DNA of 56,275 bases. Source: Fulvivirga sp. (GTDB taxonomy: Bacteria; Bacteroidota; Bacteroidia; Cytophagales; Cyclobacteriaceae). The stretch is taken from assembly GCA_028280565.1 (NCBI GenBank), contig JANQLQ010000025.1:1-56275 (forward strand). Reading direction: 5' to 3'. A model generated the notes under the pieces. That model was not told the origin of the DNA. It did no database searches and worked only from the letters and a program-made list of their open reading frames with translations. Both the position numbers and the translations under genes were made by a program. Below, in pieces: positions 1-6,932 of this stretch. The stretch's first letter is position 1; the number at the start of each line of letters is the position of its first letter.

Positions 1-100
1 AAACGCACTGCCCAGCCCCTATAGGCCGCTTACCCACGGGCCTCAAATGTGCCGCGCTGTTCCTGGATGTCTCCCCTCCATACACCACTTGAATTTTCAG
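1..100 (+). repeat. Family A repeat, 3' end of a copy cut by the window edge
   Basis: Matches the 3' quarter of the ~405-bp family A unit (compare 431-530): the block around CCCCTATAGGCCGCTT and the closing CACTTGAATTTTCA. The copy begins outside the window. No protein gene is seen. Confidence 0.85.
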
Positions 101-125
101 TGATGCCCTTCTTAAAATCAGTCAA

Positions 126-530
126 CTAGTGCGCATTTAGCACAGCGTAATGCGTACTTATCGAGCAATAGGATTTGTAATCCGGGCGTTGTCGTTTGTG
201 CCTCATGATCATATAAAAAGGTGCCCTTTAAAATTAGCTTTGATCGCAGAAAGTTTAATTTTGGAAAATTGAGCTACATTTTTAAACTGTTTCGGGTGGT
301 GCGATCCTCTCAATGCGCAGTTTAAGCGGGATTATGTGGTTCTAAGCCCGGTTTTCATTTTCTTTTGCACGCCCAAAAGAAAACGAAACAAAAGAAAAGG
401 GCGCCAGGAACCAAGCCCATTTTCCCCTCGAAACGCACTGCCCAGCCCCTATAGGCCGCTTACCCACGGGCCTCAAATGTGCCGCGCTGTTCCTGGGTGT
501 CCCCCCTCCCTACGGCACTTGAATTTTCAA
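126..530 (+). repeat. Family A dispersed repeat, full copy (405 bp)
   Basis: Begins CTAGTGCGCATTTAGC and ends CACTTGAATTTTCAA, and matches 29701-30104 along its whole length. It holds a perfect hairpin at 358-383: TTTTCTTTTG, loop CACGCC, CAAAAGAAAA. It sits directly before another partial copy, so the start of the window is a short tandem array. Short open frames inside it recur in other copies but look like by-products of the repeat. Function unknown; such intergenic repeats are common in Bacteroidota. Confidence 0.85.
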
Positions 531-535
531 TTCAA

Positions 536-715
536 CTAGTGCGCATTTAGCGCAGCGTAATGCGTACTGATCGAGCAATAGGATTTGTAATCCGGGTGTT
601 GTCGTTTGTTCCCCATGATCCTATAAAAGAGCGTCTTTGAAAATTAGCTTTGATCGTAGGACGTCAATTTTGGTAAGTTAAGCTGTCTTTTAAGATGTTT
701 CGGGGAACGCCGGCC
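536..715 (+). repeat. Family A repeat, 5' portion only
   Basis: Starts with the same CTAGTGCGCATTTAGC block as the full copies, but identity is lost near 715, before the hairpin. The segment at 632-708 occurs again at 1122-1196, where the 3' portion of a copy resumes. Together they look like one unit interrupted by about 410 bp, with a short duplication on either side. Confidence 0.8.
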
Positions 716-786
716 ACACGAATTACGTCCACGGGAAAAGCCGATTGATCCTGGGGGTTCTATCGTCCTGTATTCAATACCCGTAT

Positions 787-802
787 TTTTACCTAGGTAA
801 AA
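787..802. promoter_or_regulatory. Perfect 16-bp palindrome, candidate regulator site
   Basis: TTTTACCTAGGTAAAA is a perfect palindrome centred about 60 bp upstream of the candidate start of the small transcript at 857. The wider arms CGTATTTTTAC (782-792) and GTAAAATACG (808-817) are also nearly complementary. The spacing suits an activator site. The identity of the regulator is not known. Confidence 0.4.
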
Positions 803-842
803 CTCCAGTAAAATACGTATATCATGAAGTGAATCATTTTAT

Positions 843-850
843 TACCTTTG
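843..850 (+). promoter_or_regulatory. -7 promoter element (TACCTTTG)
   Basis: Exact match to the Bacteroidota -7 consensus TAnnTTTG, on the same strand as the intrinsic terminator at 931-963. No good TTG -33 element lies 19-21 bp upstream, so the promoter may depend on an activator at the palindrome 787-802. Confidence 0.4.
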
Positions 851-856
851 TCATGT

Positions 857-965
857 TGGTTCTCGATAGACTAATGACCTCAACGCAAAGTGATGGTTAA
901 TTAAATTAGTTTATTGAACAATTCGGGTGAAAGAGGGCTATGGGGGTGGCCCTCTTTTTTTATTT
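857..965 (+). ncRNA. Candidate small RNA of about 105 nt
   Basis: A consensus -7 element (843-850) and a strong intrinsic terminator (931-963) bracket about 105 nt with no convincing protein gene; the only frame is a 15-codon one starting at ATG 853, ending at 900, which would begin before the predicted transcript. A perfect palindrome lies upstream. The segment interrupts a family A repeat. It is called an RNA only from promoter and terminator placement; a very short peptide or a decayed gene remnant is the alternative. Confidence 0.35.
931..963 (+). terminator. Strong intrinsic terminator
   Basis: AAGAGGGC (931-938) pairs with GCCCTCTT (949-956) across a 10-nt loop and is followed by a run of T. 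No annotated gene on the plus strand precedes it, so it must end either the candidate small RNA or an unseen transcript. Confidence 0.7.
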
Positions 966-1120
966 TCTTTGAACACGCCTCCCCGTTCCTAAAGCTTTCA
1001 TTACTCTATAGATAAGATGTGTTCCTTGACTAGGCAGACTTAAGAGGTATGCGGAAGACCCAAGTTTGGACCCCCTTTCAGGCCAAATAGTGGATAAGGA
1101 TCATAAATGCGTGCCAAAGG

Positions 1121-1430
1121 GAGTCCTTGAAAATTAGCTTTGATCGTAGGACGGTTAATTTTGGTAAGTTAAGCTATCTTTTTAAGATGTTTCGGGTAAT
1201 GCTATCTTCGCAATTAGCAGTATACGCCGGGTTTTGAGGTTCTAAGCCCGGTTTTCATTTTCTTTTGCGCGCCCAAAAGAAAACGAAACAAAAGAAAAGG
1301 GCGCCAGCAACCAAGCCCATTTTCTCCTCGAAACGCGCTACCCAACCCCTATAGGCCGCTTACGCACAGGCCTCAAATGTGCCACGCTGTTCCTGGAGGT
1401 CTCCCCTCCATACGCCACTTGAATTTTCAA
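1121..1430 (+). repeat. Family A repeat, 3' portion
   Basis: Resumes the repeat interrupted near 715 and runs to CACTTGAATTTTCAA. The internal hairpin is retained at 1258-1283 with identical arms and a changed loop (CGCGCC instead of CACGCC). From here to the arsN2 stop there is only ~110 bp of unremarkable intergenic DNA. Confidence 0.8.
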
Positions 1431-1543
1431 TGATGCGCTGGTAAGGGTGTTGCTAGCAGTTGTTAGGATAGGTGTGCTCTCTCGAAGTTTTGTGTGTGAT
1501 CTTTTACTTATGGGTGGGATAATATTTTTGGGAAAACCTTGGT

Positions 1544-2002
1544 CTAAGACTCAAACCGGTACACCATACAAATGGCATCTCCCGGGCATAAGTTTTTAAA
1601 TTCTTCACTTTCCAAAATATCACTGGGAACAACGGCCCGGTCCACTTTTTCGAACCCGTTACGGGCAAAAAATCGCTCAGCGGTTTCAGTAAGCAGGTAT
1701 AGGCTTTCTACTTTCTTGTTTTTTGCTGTTTTCAAAAGATAGCCCAGTAGGGAAGAACCTACCCCCCGGTTTTGCCCGTTGTTCAACACCGCCATGGACC
1801 GTACCAGGGCATTTTGACCATAGAATTCTAAAGCGCCAATACCCACCAATTTAGTGGAGGTGCCTTGACCAATAAAAAACTGCTTTGCCAGGTCAATATC
1901 TGAATGGGGCAATTTACTATTACGAAGGATCTCTACCACCGTATCTTGATAGCTGAGGTCCAACTCAATTATGGGGTCCGCTTTGAATTCATTAATTTCC
2001 AT
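1544..2002 (-). CDS. arsN2: ArsN2-type GNAT N-acetyltransferase
   Basis: Single-domain GNAT of 152 residues. The acetyl-CoA loop is visible as QNRGVGSSLL, and the C-terminal LCPGDAICM fits the Cys-Pro...Cys signature of ArsN2 proteins of arsenic operons. It probably acetylates an arsenic-related substrate in the cytoplasm; related ArsN1 enzymes acetylate arsinothricin, but the ArsN2 substrate is less certain. The ATG at 2002 is chosen over an upstream ATG at 2053 because the extra residues look non-homologous. The gene still overlaps the aquaporin by 34 bp, consistent with translation from one message. It is the last gene of the arsR operon. Confidence 0.75.
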   Translation of the reverse strand: MEINEFKADPIIELDLSYQDTVVEILRNSKLPHSDIDLAKQFFIGQGTSTKLVGIGALEFYGQNALVRSMAVLNNGQNRGVGSSLLGYLLKTAKNKKVESLYLLTETAERFFARNGFEKVDRAVVPSDILESEEFKNLCPGDAICMVYRFES

Positions 2003-2625
2003 GTTACAATACTTAATGCCATACCTACAACCGGGGCCAACAAGTATATCCATTGATATTCAAGGTTTCCCGCTATTAATGCAGGTGCTAGTGAACGTGC
2101 CGGGTTCATTGAAGCTCCCGAGACGGGGCCTGCAAATGCAGCTTCCAGCATCACGACAGAACCTATGGCGATGCCTGCCATTGTCCCGGTTTCTTTTGAT
2201 CCTGAAGCTACGTGTATAATTACAAGCATCAAAATGTAGCTCAAAATGATTTCAAGGAAAAACGATTGCCATAATGGACCGGCGGGGAGGGTCATCCCCA
2301 AATTTTGATGGGCTGGGAATAGAAGTCTTAAACATAAGCTGGCAGAAAGCGCCCCGGCAGCTTGGCTTAGTGTGTAGGGCAGGACAGACTTTCCCTTAAA
2401 TTTCCCGGCCAGCCAAAATCCCAGCGTGACTGCCGGGTTGATATGCGCCCCGGAGATGTCGCCAAAAGTATAGATCATCGCCAAGACAATAGCTCCGAAC
2501 GTGAAAGCGATGCCCAAATGACCGATCACGCCTTGATGGAGGTCGTTGATCACGATAGCCCCGGTGCCACAAAACACCAGGGCGAAAGTGCCTATAAATT
2601 CGGCTGCGTACTGTTTTCTACTCAT
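1969..2625 (-). CDS. Aquaporin (MIP family) of the arsenic operon
   Basis: Six-helix major intrinsic protein of about 218 residues. Both pore motifs are intact: GAHINPAVT in the first half and GASMNPARS in the second. In ars operons this family (AqpS type) conducts trivalent arsenicals out of the cell down their gradient; that role here is inferred from position. The start at 2625 is favoured because its ATG overlaps the arsI stop as ATGA, which implies translational coupling, and because MSRKQYAAEFIGT is a normal aquaporin N terminus. No ArsB or ACR3 pump gene is visible nearby, so this channel may be the only efflux route encoded in this cluster. Confidence 0.85.
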   Translation of the reverse strand: MSRKQYAAEFIGTFALVFCGTGAIVINDLHQGVIGHLGIAFTFGAIVLAMIYTFGDISGAHINPAVTLGFWLAGKFKGKSVLPYTLSQAAGALSASLCLRLLFPAHQNLGMTLPAGPLWQSFFLEIILSYILMLVIIHVASGSKETGTMAGIAIGSVVMLEAAFAGPVSGASMNPARSLAPALIAGNLEYQWIYLLAPVVGMALSIVTWKLMNSKRTP

Positions 2626-3089
2626 TGACAACAAACAGGTTCTTGTTCCGCTTCCTTTATAGGTGCGCAACAACTTCCCTCTTTTGAATACTTAGGATCA
2701 TTAATTTCTACATTTTCCTTAAAATGGTACACTTCCCACTTGTATCCATCCGGATCTTCCACCCAAAATTTGTCTTGTTTGGCATAGCAACATTTTACCT
2801 CTTTTTCTTCATCGATCGTAAGATTTTGACGTAAAGCATTTCCCAATTTTTGACGAAGATGTTCCGGGTTATCCACCTCTATTCCAAAATGAATGAAACT
2901 CGGTTGAATAGCCTGTTCGCTCTCAATAAAAGAAATGTTAAGTGAAGGCGCTGTCAAAATAAATTTTGCGTAATCACTCTTTACCTTTACCGGTTCGGCT
3001 TCAAAAAAGCGCTTGTAAAAATCTACGGTTTTTGTAATGTCGGACACATAGTATCCTACATGCATTCTTGGAAATGTCTGATCTTTCAT
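2622..3089 (-). CDS. arsI: ArsI/CadI-type glyoxalase-fold C-As lyase
   Basis: A 155-residue vicinal-oxygen-chelate protein. ArsI enzymes cleave the carbon-arsenic bond of trivalent methyl and aromatic arsenicals. The expected metal ligands are seen as H10, H67 and E119, and the arsenical-binding vicinal cysteines as C100-C101 in VKCCYAKQDKFWVEDPDG. Further cysteine pairs at 140-141 and 153-154 form a Cys-rich tail as in characterised family members. The gene follows arsR after a 61-bp gap that holds a second ArsR operator, and it is coupled to the aquaporin by an ATGA overlap. CadI (cadmium-induced) is the close alternative name; the neighbours favour ArsI. Confidence 0.85.
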   Translation of the reverse strand: MKDQTFPRMHVGYYVSDITKTVDFYKRFFEAEPVKVKSDYAKFILTAPSLNISFIESEQAIQPSFIHFGIEVDNPEHLRQKLGNALRQNLTIDEEKEVKCCYAKQDKFWVEDPDGYKWEVYHFKENVEINDPKYSKEGSCCAPIKEAEQEPVCCQ

Positions 3090-3116
3090 TTTTTAACGAG
3101 TTAAATGTATTGTTTT

Positions 3117-3132
3117 ATCGTAATAATACGAT
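3117..3132. promoter_or_regulatory. Internal ArsR operator between arsR and arsI
   Basis: ATCGTA-ATAA-TACGAT is a perfect inverted repeat with the same arms and the same 4-bp spacer as the site upstream of arsR (3490-3505). It lies 28 bp upstream of the arsI start, so arsI and the downstream genes may have their own ArsR-controlled promoter or a roadblock. Confidence 0.7.
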
Positions 3133-3150
3133 GAATTTGGGCAAAAAAAT

Positions 3151-3486
3151 TTAACAGCAATCAAAGTTGCTATCAAACATGGCAAATAGATCTGCGAAAT
3201 CTTGTTCGGCTTGTTTCCATGACTCGGCATTGATGCAATAGCAAACACTTGGGCCGTCAATGGTACCTTTGATCAGCCCTGCCGTTTTTAGCTCTTTGAG
3301 GTGTTGAGACACTGTAGATTGCGATAGGGGTAACTCTTCTACAATATCACCGCACACACAAGAGTGTTGTTTTGCCAAATACTGTATAATGGCAATACGA
3401 GCCGGGTGCCCGAGCGCTTTGGCCAATGTAGCTAGGGCGTTTTGTTTTTCGCTGAATTTGCTTGTTTTTGTTAGTCCCATACTCAT
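3151..3486 (-). CDS. arsR: ArsR/SmtB-family arsenical-responsive repressor
   Basis: Winged-helix repressor of 111 residues. A Cys43-Val-Cys45 metalloid site lies at the start of the DNA-contact region, followed by the recognition helix [17 protein letters not shown]. Two further cysteine pairs, C82/C84 and the terminal C110-C111, could join in the As(III) site. The family represses its own operon and is released by trivalent arsenic. A palindromic operator immediately precedes the start codon, and a second identical-architecture site lies after the stop. An ATG two codons downstream (3480) is an equally possible start. Confidence 0.88.
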   Translation of the reverse strand: MSMGLTKTSKFSEKQNALATLAKALGHPARIAIIQYLAKQHSCVCGDIVEELPLSQSTVSQHLKELKTAGLIKGTIDGPSVCYCINAESWKQAEQDFADLFAMFDSNFDCC

Positions 3487-3489
3487 TTA

Positions 3490-3505
3490 ATCGTATTTTT
3501 ACGAT
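3490..3505. promoter_or_regulatory. ArsR operator upstream of arsR
   Basis: ATCGTA-TTTT-TACGAT is a perfect 6-4-6 inverted repeat, and the wider TTAATCGT/ACGATTAA arms (3487-3508) also match. It lies just before the arsR start. A -7-like element TTGATTTG on the minus strand lies just upstream, so bound ArsR would cover the transcription start. Confidence 0.7.
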
Positions 3506-3834
3506 TAAGGTTTCAAATCAATAAAAAAATTGCTCGTTTATAACCTGTCTTTTGCCATTTACCGGCCTGGTGCAGAATAATTTACTCAATTTGCTGAAGT
3601 GAATGATGAACATTTGTATTTAATGAAATAGGATGAACACTTGTGCCTCTAATGATATCATGGATCAGATTTTCTATCTCAATTTTGCCTAAGTTCCTAG
3701 TTCTAATAAACCATCAATATTCCCTGCTTTCTTCCTAGTTCCACTTTGTAGTATTCAACTATTTGATAGACAAGGATTTAGTGATAATGGAGCCCGTTGG
3801 GTATCCTCATCAAAACCGAAAAAACCTTCTTTAT

Positions 3835-3996
3835 CGTCATTCCTGACGGCCTAGCCGGGTGAGCAATGCGCGAGAGCAGGAACCTGCTGTGTCGTTGAAC
3901 GTAACCCTTTTTTTTGAGTGTTCTGGGGTTTCGTTTCACGACTTCGCAGATTCCTTGTCACGCCTAGCCCAACGCACAGGCTGCAAGGAAATGACG
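3835..3996 (+). repeat. Family B palindromic repeat copy 1
   Basis: Terminal inverted repeats CGTCATTCC and GGAA(A)TGACG enclose ~160 bp with an inner pair AGCAGGAACCTGC and GCAGATTCC. The upstream ~45 bp also match the flank of the copy at 36690. The stretch 3509-3834 upstream of it shows no gene. Confidence 0.8.
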
Positions 3997-4047
3997 GTGT
4001 TAAAAATAAGAGAGGAAAAACCAAAAAAGCTACACTATAAATATTAT

Positions 4048-4204
4048 CGTCATTCCGGCCGGTGGTTGTGTGGAGGCCCGTGCGAGCGCCGTAATCTGCT
4101 TTGTCGTTTATCGCGATCGTTGTCTTTGTACATGCACCTGGATTCCGGTTCGGCGACTTCCCAGGTTCTTTACTACCTAGCCCTGGGCCTTTGGCGTATG
4201 ACGT
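4048..4204 (+). repeat. Family B repeat, degenerate copy 2
   Basis: Starts CGTCATTCCGGCCGGTGG like copies 3 and 5, but the right half is diverged and ends only in ATGACG rather than GGAATGACG. The 21-bp tandem repeat begins directly after it. Confidence 0.6.
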
Positions 4205-4208
4205 ACTG

Positions 4209-4450
4209 TGATCGTTGGATGCCTTTTTGTGATTTTTTAGTGGTGCAAAATGATTCTTGACTGCCTACGAATGATTTTTTCATGCCCCCGGATGTTTTTT
4301 GACCGGCGCTGAGTGATTTTTTACTGCCGACGTGTGATTGTTCTATGCCGCTCAGCGATTCTTTACTGCCGATATGTGATTTTCTAGTGCCGCTAAACGA
4401 TTCCTAGGTGCCGCAAAATGATTCTGTACCGACGATTAGTGATTCTGTAC
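4209..4450. repeat. 21-bp tandem repeat, about 11.5 units
   Basis: Eleven consecutive 21-bp units plus half a unit, each starting (T/C)GATTnTnTnnTGCCG or close to it, with exact 21-bp phasing throughout. Read on the minus strand the units give degenerate heptapeptides such as HVGSKKS, LSGIEQS, HIGSKES and FSGTRKS, with one stop (TAG, 4404-4406). No start codon or flanking protein gene was found, so this is recorded as a minisatellite rather than a gene. The stretch 4451-4661 that follows shows nothing recognisable. Confidence 0.85.
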
Positions 4451-4661
4451 AGAATTCTTGCCTATTAATCTTGCTTTGTGTAAATCTTGAAGGGATTAAG
4501 TTATATTTTTAATTGCTCCTGCTTATCAAGTATCGCATAAATGGTAGTAATAAGATGCTTTACTATAACGGATAGTGGAGGTAAAGCACTTTAGAGGCTC
4601 TCTCCAATGATTGAGTAGATTTTTGACCGTGAGATCTTTTATCCTACCCTACAAATGGTAC

Positions 4662-4990
4662 CGTCATTCCGGCCGGTGGCTATGTAGGAGCCTGTGCAAG
4701 AGCCGGAATCTGTTGGGTCTTTTATCGCGACTGTTGTCTTTGTGTGCGTACCGGGGCTTTCGTTCGGCGACTTCACAGGTTCTTCCAAAGGAATCTCAAT
4801 GGGGCTTGTCACGCCTAGCCCAACATACAGGCTGCAAGGAATGACGATGATAGAAAGTAAGGAATGACGTTCTTAGGGTGGGTTTTGGATGGATTTAGCA
4901 CAGGAGGTTGATCATCCGCCCTTTGCAGCTCGCTGGCACTAGGTTTAAAAATAGAACTTCATTATCAATTACTTACACCTGGTAAAGTAG
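4662..4990 (+). repeat. Family B repeat copy 3 with its conserved right flank
   Basis: Core 4662-4846 has the CGTCATTCC/GGAATGACG ends. The next ~140 bp, starting GGAATGACGTTCTTAGG and ending AAAGTAGT, also recur after the copies at 6933 and 36690, so the longer repeated unit is about 310-330 bp. Confidence 0.8.
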
Positions 4991-4992
4991 TC

Positions 4993-5847
4993 CTAATCTT
5001 TCCATATACTAGACCTGGCCTGCCCGGTGGCAAACGCGGATCGTAAGTGAATAACATTTTCCGCGGTGTTCAAAAAGAAAAGATCTTTCATTTCTGCGGG
5101 TGTAAATTGAGATTGATGACAGGACAGTGCGGCCCGGGCGGCTTCGAGGTCTTGCACAGACCATGTTATTTGATGTGTAAAAAGTGATCTGCGGGTGGAG
5201 AGGGTGGCATTTACCAACGCTTTTGCCAAAATGGTCCGTAGCGTATCGGTGATTTCTCTATTCCACGAGGGGACACCGAAATAAAATAAACGGCTGTTGG
5301 ATAAATAATCCTTCTCTTGGTATAGTTCCGTAACGACGTTGCTTATCATCCTATGATCGATATGGCCATAATATCCCCCGGGGTCCCAGGTGATCACGGC
5401 AGTGGGCCTGTTACGATCTAGTAAGCTATCGAGCAGGTGATGTAATTGGGTAAACTGTTGGCTATCTCCCAGGCTTCCATCCTCCAGCCCGAGGAAGATC
5501 GGGGCATGGACCCCCAAGTGCCTGGCGGCACAGCGGGCTTCATTCATCCGCGCCCTGGCTAAAGGTTCGCCCATCGGGATCCCTGCATGCTTACGGAGCC
5601 CTTTGCCACCCCCTGTAGCGAACACCAAGTAGACTTCCACTTGTTGCCTGGCATATTTAGCTAACAGGGGGGCTATGACAGATTCATCGTCAGGATGCGC
5701 AAAGATAGCCATCAAAATCTCATGACTCCCGGTGACCGCCTGGTCCTGGCTGTAGCTGCTGGTGTGTAGCACTGAAAACAAAAGGAATGCAGGGCAGAGC
5801 AATGACCGCCTGGAAAGCGTAAGCTCCAACAGGTGATGCAAGGACAT
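4993..5847 (-). CDS. Secreted PIG-L family (LmbE-like) deacetylase
   Basis: 284 residues with an N-terminal signal peptide ending near SSYS (about residue 33). The PIG-L zinc motif AHPDDE is at 50-55 (H51, D53, D54), and the third ligand is in GHIDH (H165), so the active site looks complete. Family members remove N-acetyl groups from GlcNAc-containing or related amide substrates, usually with zinc. Export means the substrate is likely periplasmic or extracellular; which one cannot be told. The gene starts 4 bp after the stop of the ECF sigma gene, so the two are almost certainly cotranscribed. Confidence 0.8.
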   Translation of the reverse strand: MSLHHLLELTLSRRSLLCPAFLLFSVLHTSSYSQDQAVTGSHEILMAIFAHPDDESVIAPLLAKYARQQVEVYLVFATGGGKGLRKHAGIPMGEPLARARMNEARCAARHLGVHAPIFLGLEDGSLGDSQQFTQLHHLLDSLLDRNRPTAVITWDPGGYYGHIDHRMISNVVTELYQEKDYLSNSRLFYFGVPSWNREITDTLRTILAKALVNATLSTRRSLFTHQITWSVQDLEAARAALSCHQSQFTPAEMKDLFFLNTAENVIHLRSAFATGQARSSIWKD

Positions 5848-5851
5848 TGGG

Positions 5852-6481
5852 TCAATTCAAGTATTCCCGGAGTGAATTGATCCCTTTATAGACCAGGTTC
5901 CGAGCGGATTTAATGTTGGACATTTCCATGAGCTCAGCCAGTTGGGCATAGGAAACATTTTCGAAATAAAAGTAATGAATTGCCCTCCTTTGACGCTCTG
6001 GAAGTTTTTCCAGTGCCAATTCCAGCTTTTGGATAGTCTCCTTCTTCTTTTGCTCTTCGATCATGGTGAATTCAAAAGGCAATTCCTCTTCGAAGTCCTC
6101 TTCTTGTCGTTCGTCTAAAGTCTCATAGCGGTTTTCTTTTTTTAAGTACCGCGCCAGTTTCCTTTTCACGGAGAGCGAGAGATAGGCCTGGATGGAGTTC
6201 GTTGTGCCTAAGTTCTTTCGGTTCTTATGAATGGTAATGAACAGGTCTTGTATACAGTCCTTGATGAGACTTTTATTTGGAGAAAATTGAAGTGCTTTCC
6301 GACAGAGCACTTCATAATAACTGTCGTAGATGTAGCTAAAGGCTACTTCATTGCCCTCGCGGAATCGCTCCCAAACTTCGAATTCCTCGGCCTGCTCAAA
6401 CTGCCGGCTGTCCCGGATCGCCCTTGGATTGGGGGGCATGGTCAATGGACCTGCGGAATTACTTATACCTCTTATGTTCAT
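5852..6481 (-). CDS. ECF-type RNA polymerase sigma factor
   Basis: About 209 residues with sigma-70 region 2 (FREGNEVAFSYIYDSYYEVL through IKDCIQDLFITIHKNR) and region 4 (LEKLPERQRRAIHYFYF with the helix-turn-helix VSYAQLAELMEMSNIKSA). It directs RNA polymerase to a small regulon. The ATG at 6481 is chosen because it overlaps the stop of a small upstream frame as ATGA; an internal ATG at 6439 would give 195 residues, closer to the usual ECF length. The linker between regions is rich in acidic residues. No FecR-type anti-sigma gene adjoins it; the downstream partner is the PIG-L deacetylase. Confidence 0.82.
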   Translation of the reverse strand: MNIRGISNSAGPLTMPPNPRAIRDSRQFEQAEEFEVWERFREGNEVAFSYIYDSYYEVLCRKALQFSPNKSLIKDCIQDLFITIHKNRKNLGTTNSIQAYLSLSVKRKLARYLKKENRYETLDERQEEDFEEELPFEFTMIEEQKKKETIQKLELALEKLPERQRRAIHYFYFENVSYAQLAELMEMSNIKSARNLVYKGINSLREYLN

Positions 6482-6609
6482 GTTGTCAATGTTGTCGTTA
6501 AAAAAGCCAAAATCACAAGTATCACGGCCCCTAAGGATATCTCTACCCAAAGCATTTTATCTTGCCTGGAGAGCTCCCTGAGTTGTGCGTACCATCTCGA
6601 TATCTTCAT
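6478..6609 (-). CDS. Possible 43-residue single-span membrane peptide
   Basis: Frame of 43 codons from ATG 6609 with a polar, charged N terminus (MKISRWYAQLRELSRQDKM) followed by one hydrophobic stretch (WVEISLGAVILVILAFLTTT). Its TGA overlaps the ATG of the sigma gene (ATGA), the arrangement of translationally coupled genes. A tiny membrane protein beside an ECF sigma factor could act as a sensor or anti-sigma element, but that is inference. The frame stays open upstream of the ATG without another good start. It could be chance; no homologue is recognised. Confidence 0.3.
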   Translation of the reverse strand: MKISRWYAQLRELSRQDKMLWVEISLGAVILVILAFLTTTLTT

Positions 6610-6932
6610 AATGGGTGTTGCAAACGTTACCAATGAAATGAAGATAGAAGGGCGCGATTCCTTATGTTGTTCCGTACATCCTGTATCCTGTGCTGTCCGT
6701 CCTACTGGATGTTCAGCACAGCCATTCTGTACGCCTGGTCAAACGGAATGGCCCATATTCACGGGTTTTATTATTTTTTGGCTACCCCGTACTTTCTAAG
6801 AGTGTCTAAAGAAGTTCAGCTCACCGGGTTATTATAAGATAACACCAGGGCCTTTGAACTTACAACTGCTTGCATAGGCCAGGCCCTAAAAAAGCGGCCG
6901 GGTTGATAGGGAAGGAACAAGACCTTCTTTCT

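Noticed and set aside
336-539. Short open frame with a Pro-Lys-Arg-rich product, also in the copies near 1250 and 29925
   Set aside because: It follows the family A repeat and its hairpin exactly; there is no independent sign of coding, and such frames appear wherever this repeat occurs.
3859-4260. 133-codon plus-strand frame
   Set aside because: It crosses two family B copies and runs into the 21-bp repeat; the start is inside a repeat and the product has repeat-like composition.
4209-4450. CRISPR array
   Set aside because: Units are 21 bp without spacers and are degenerate throughout; there are no cas genes.
6227-6799. 190-codon plus-strand frame
   Set aside because: It is antisense to the sigma factor, whose domains are clear.
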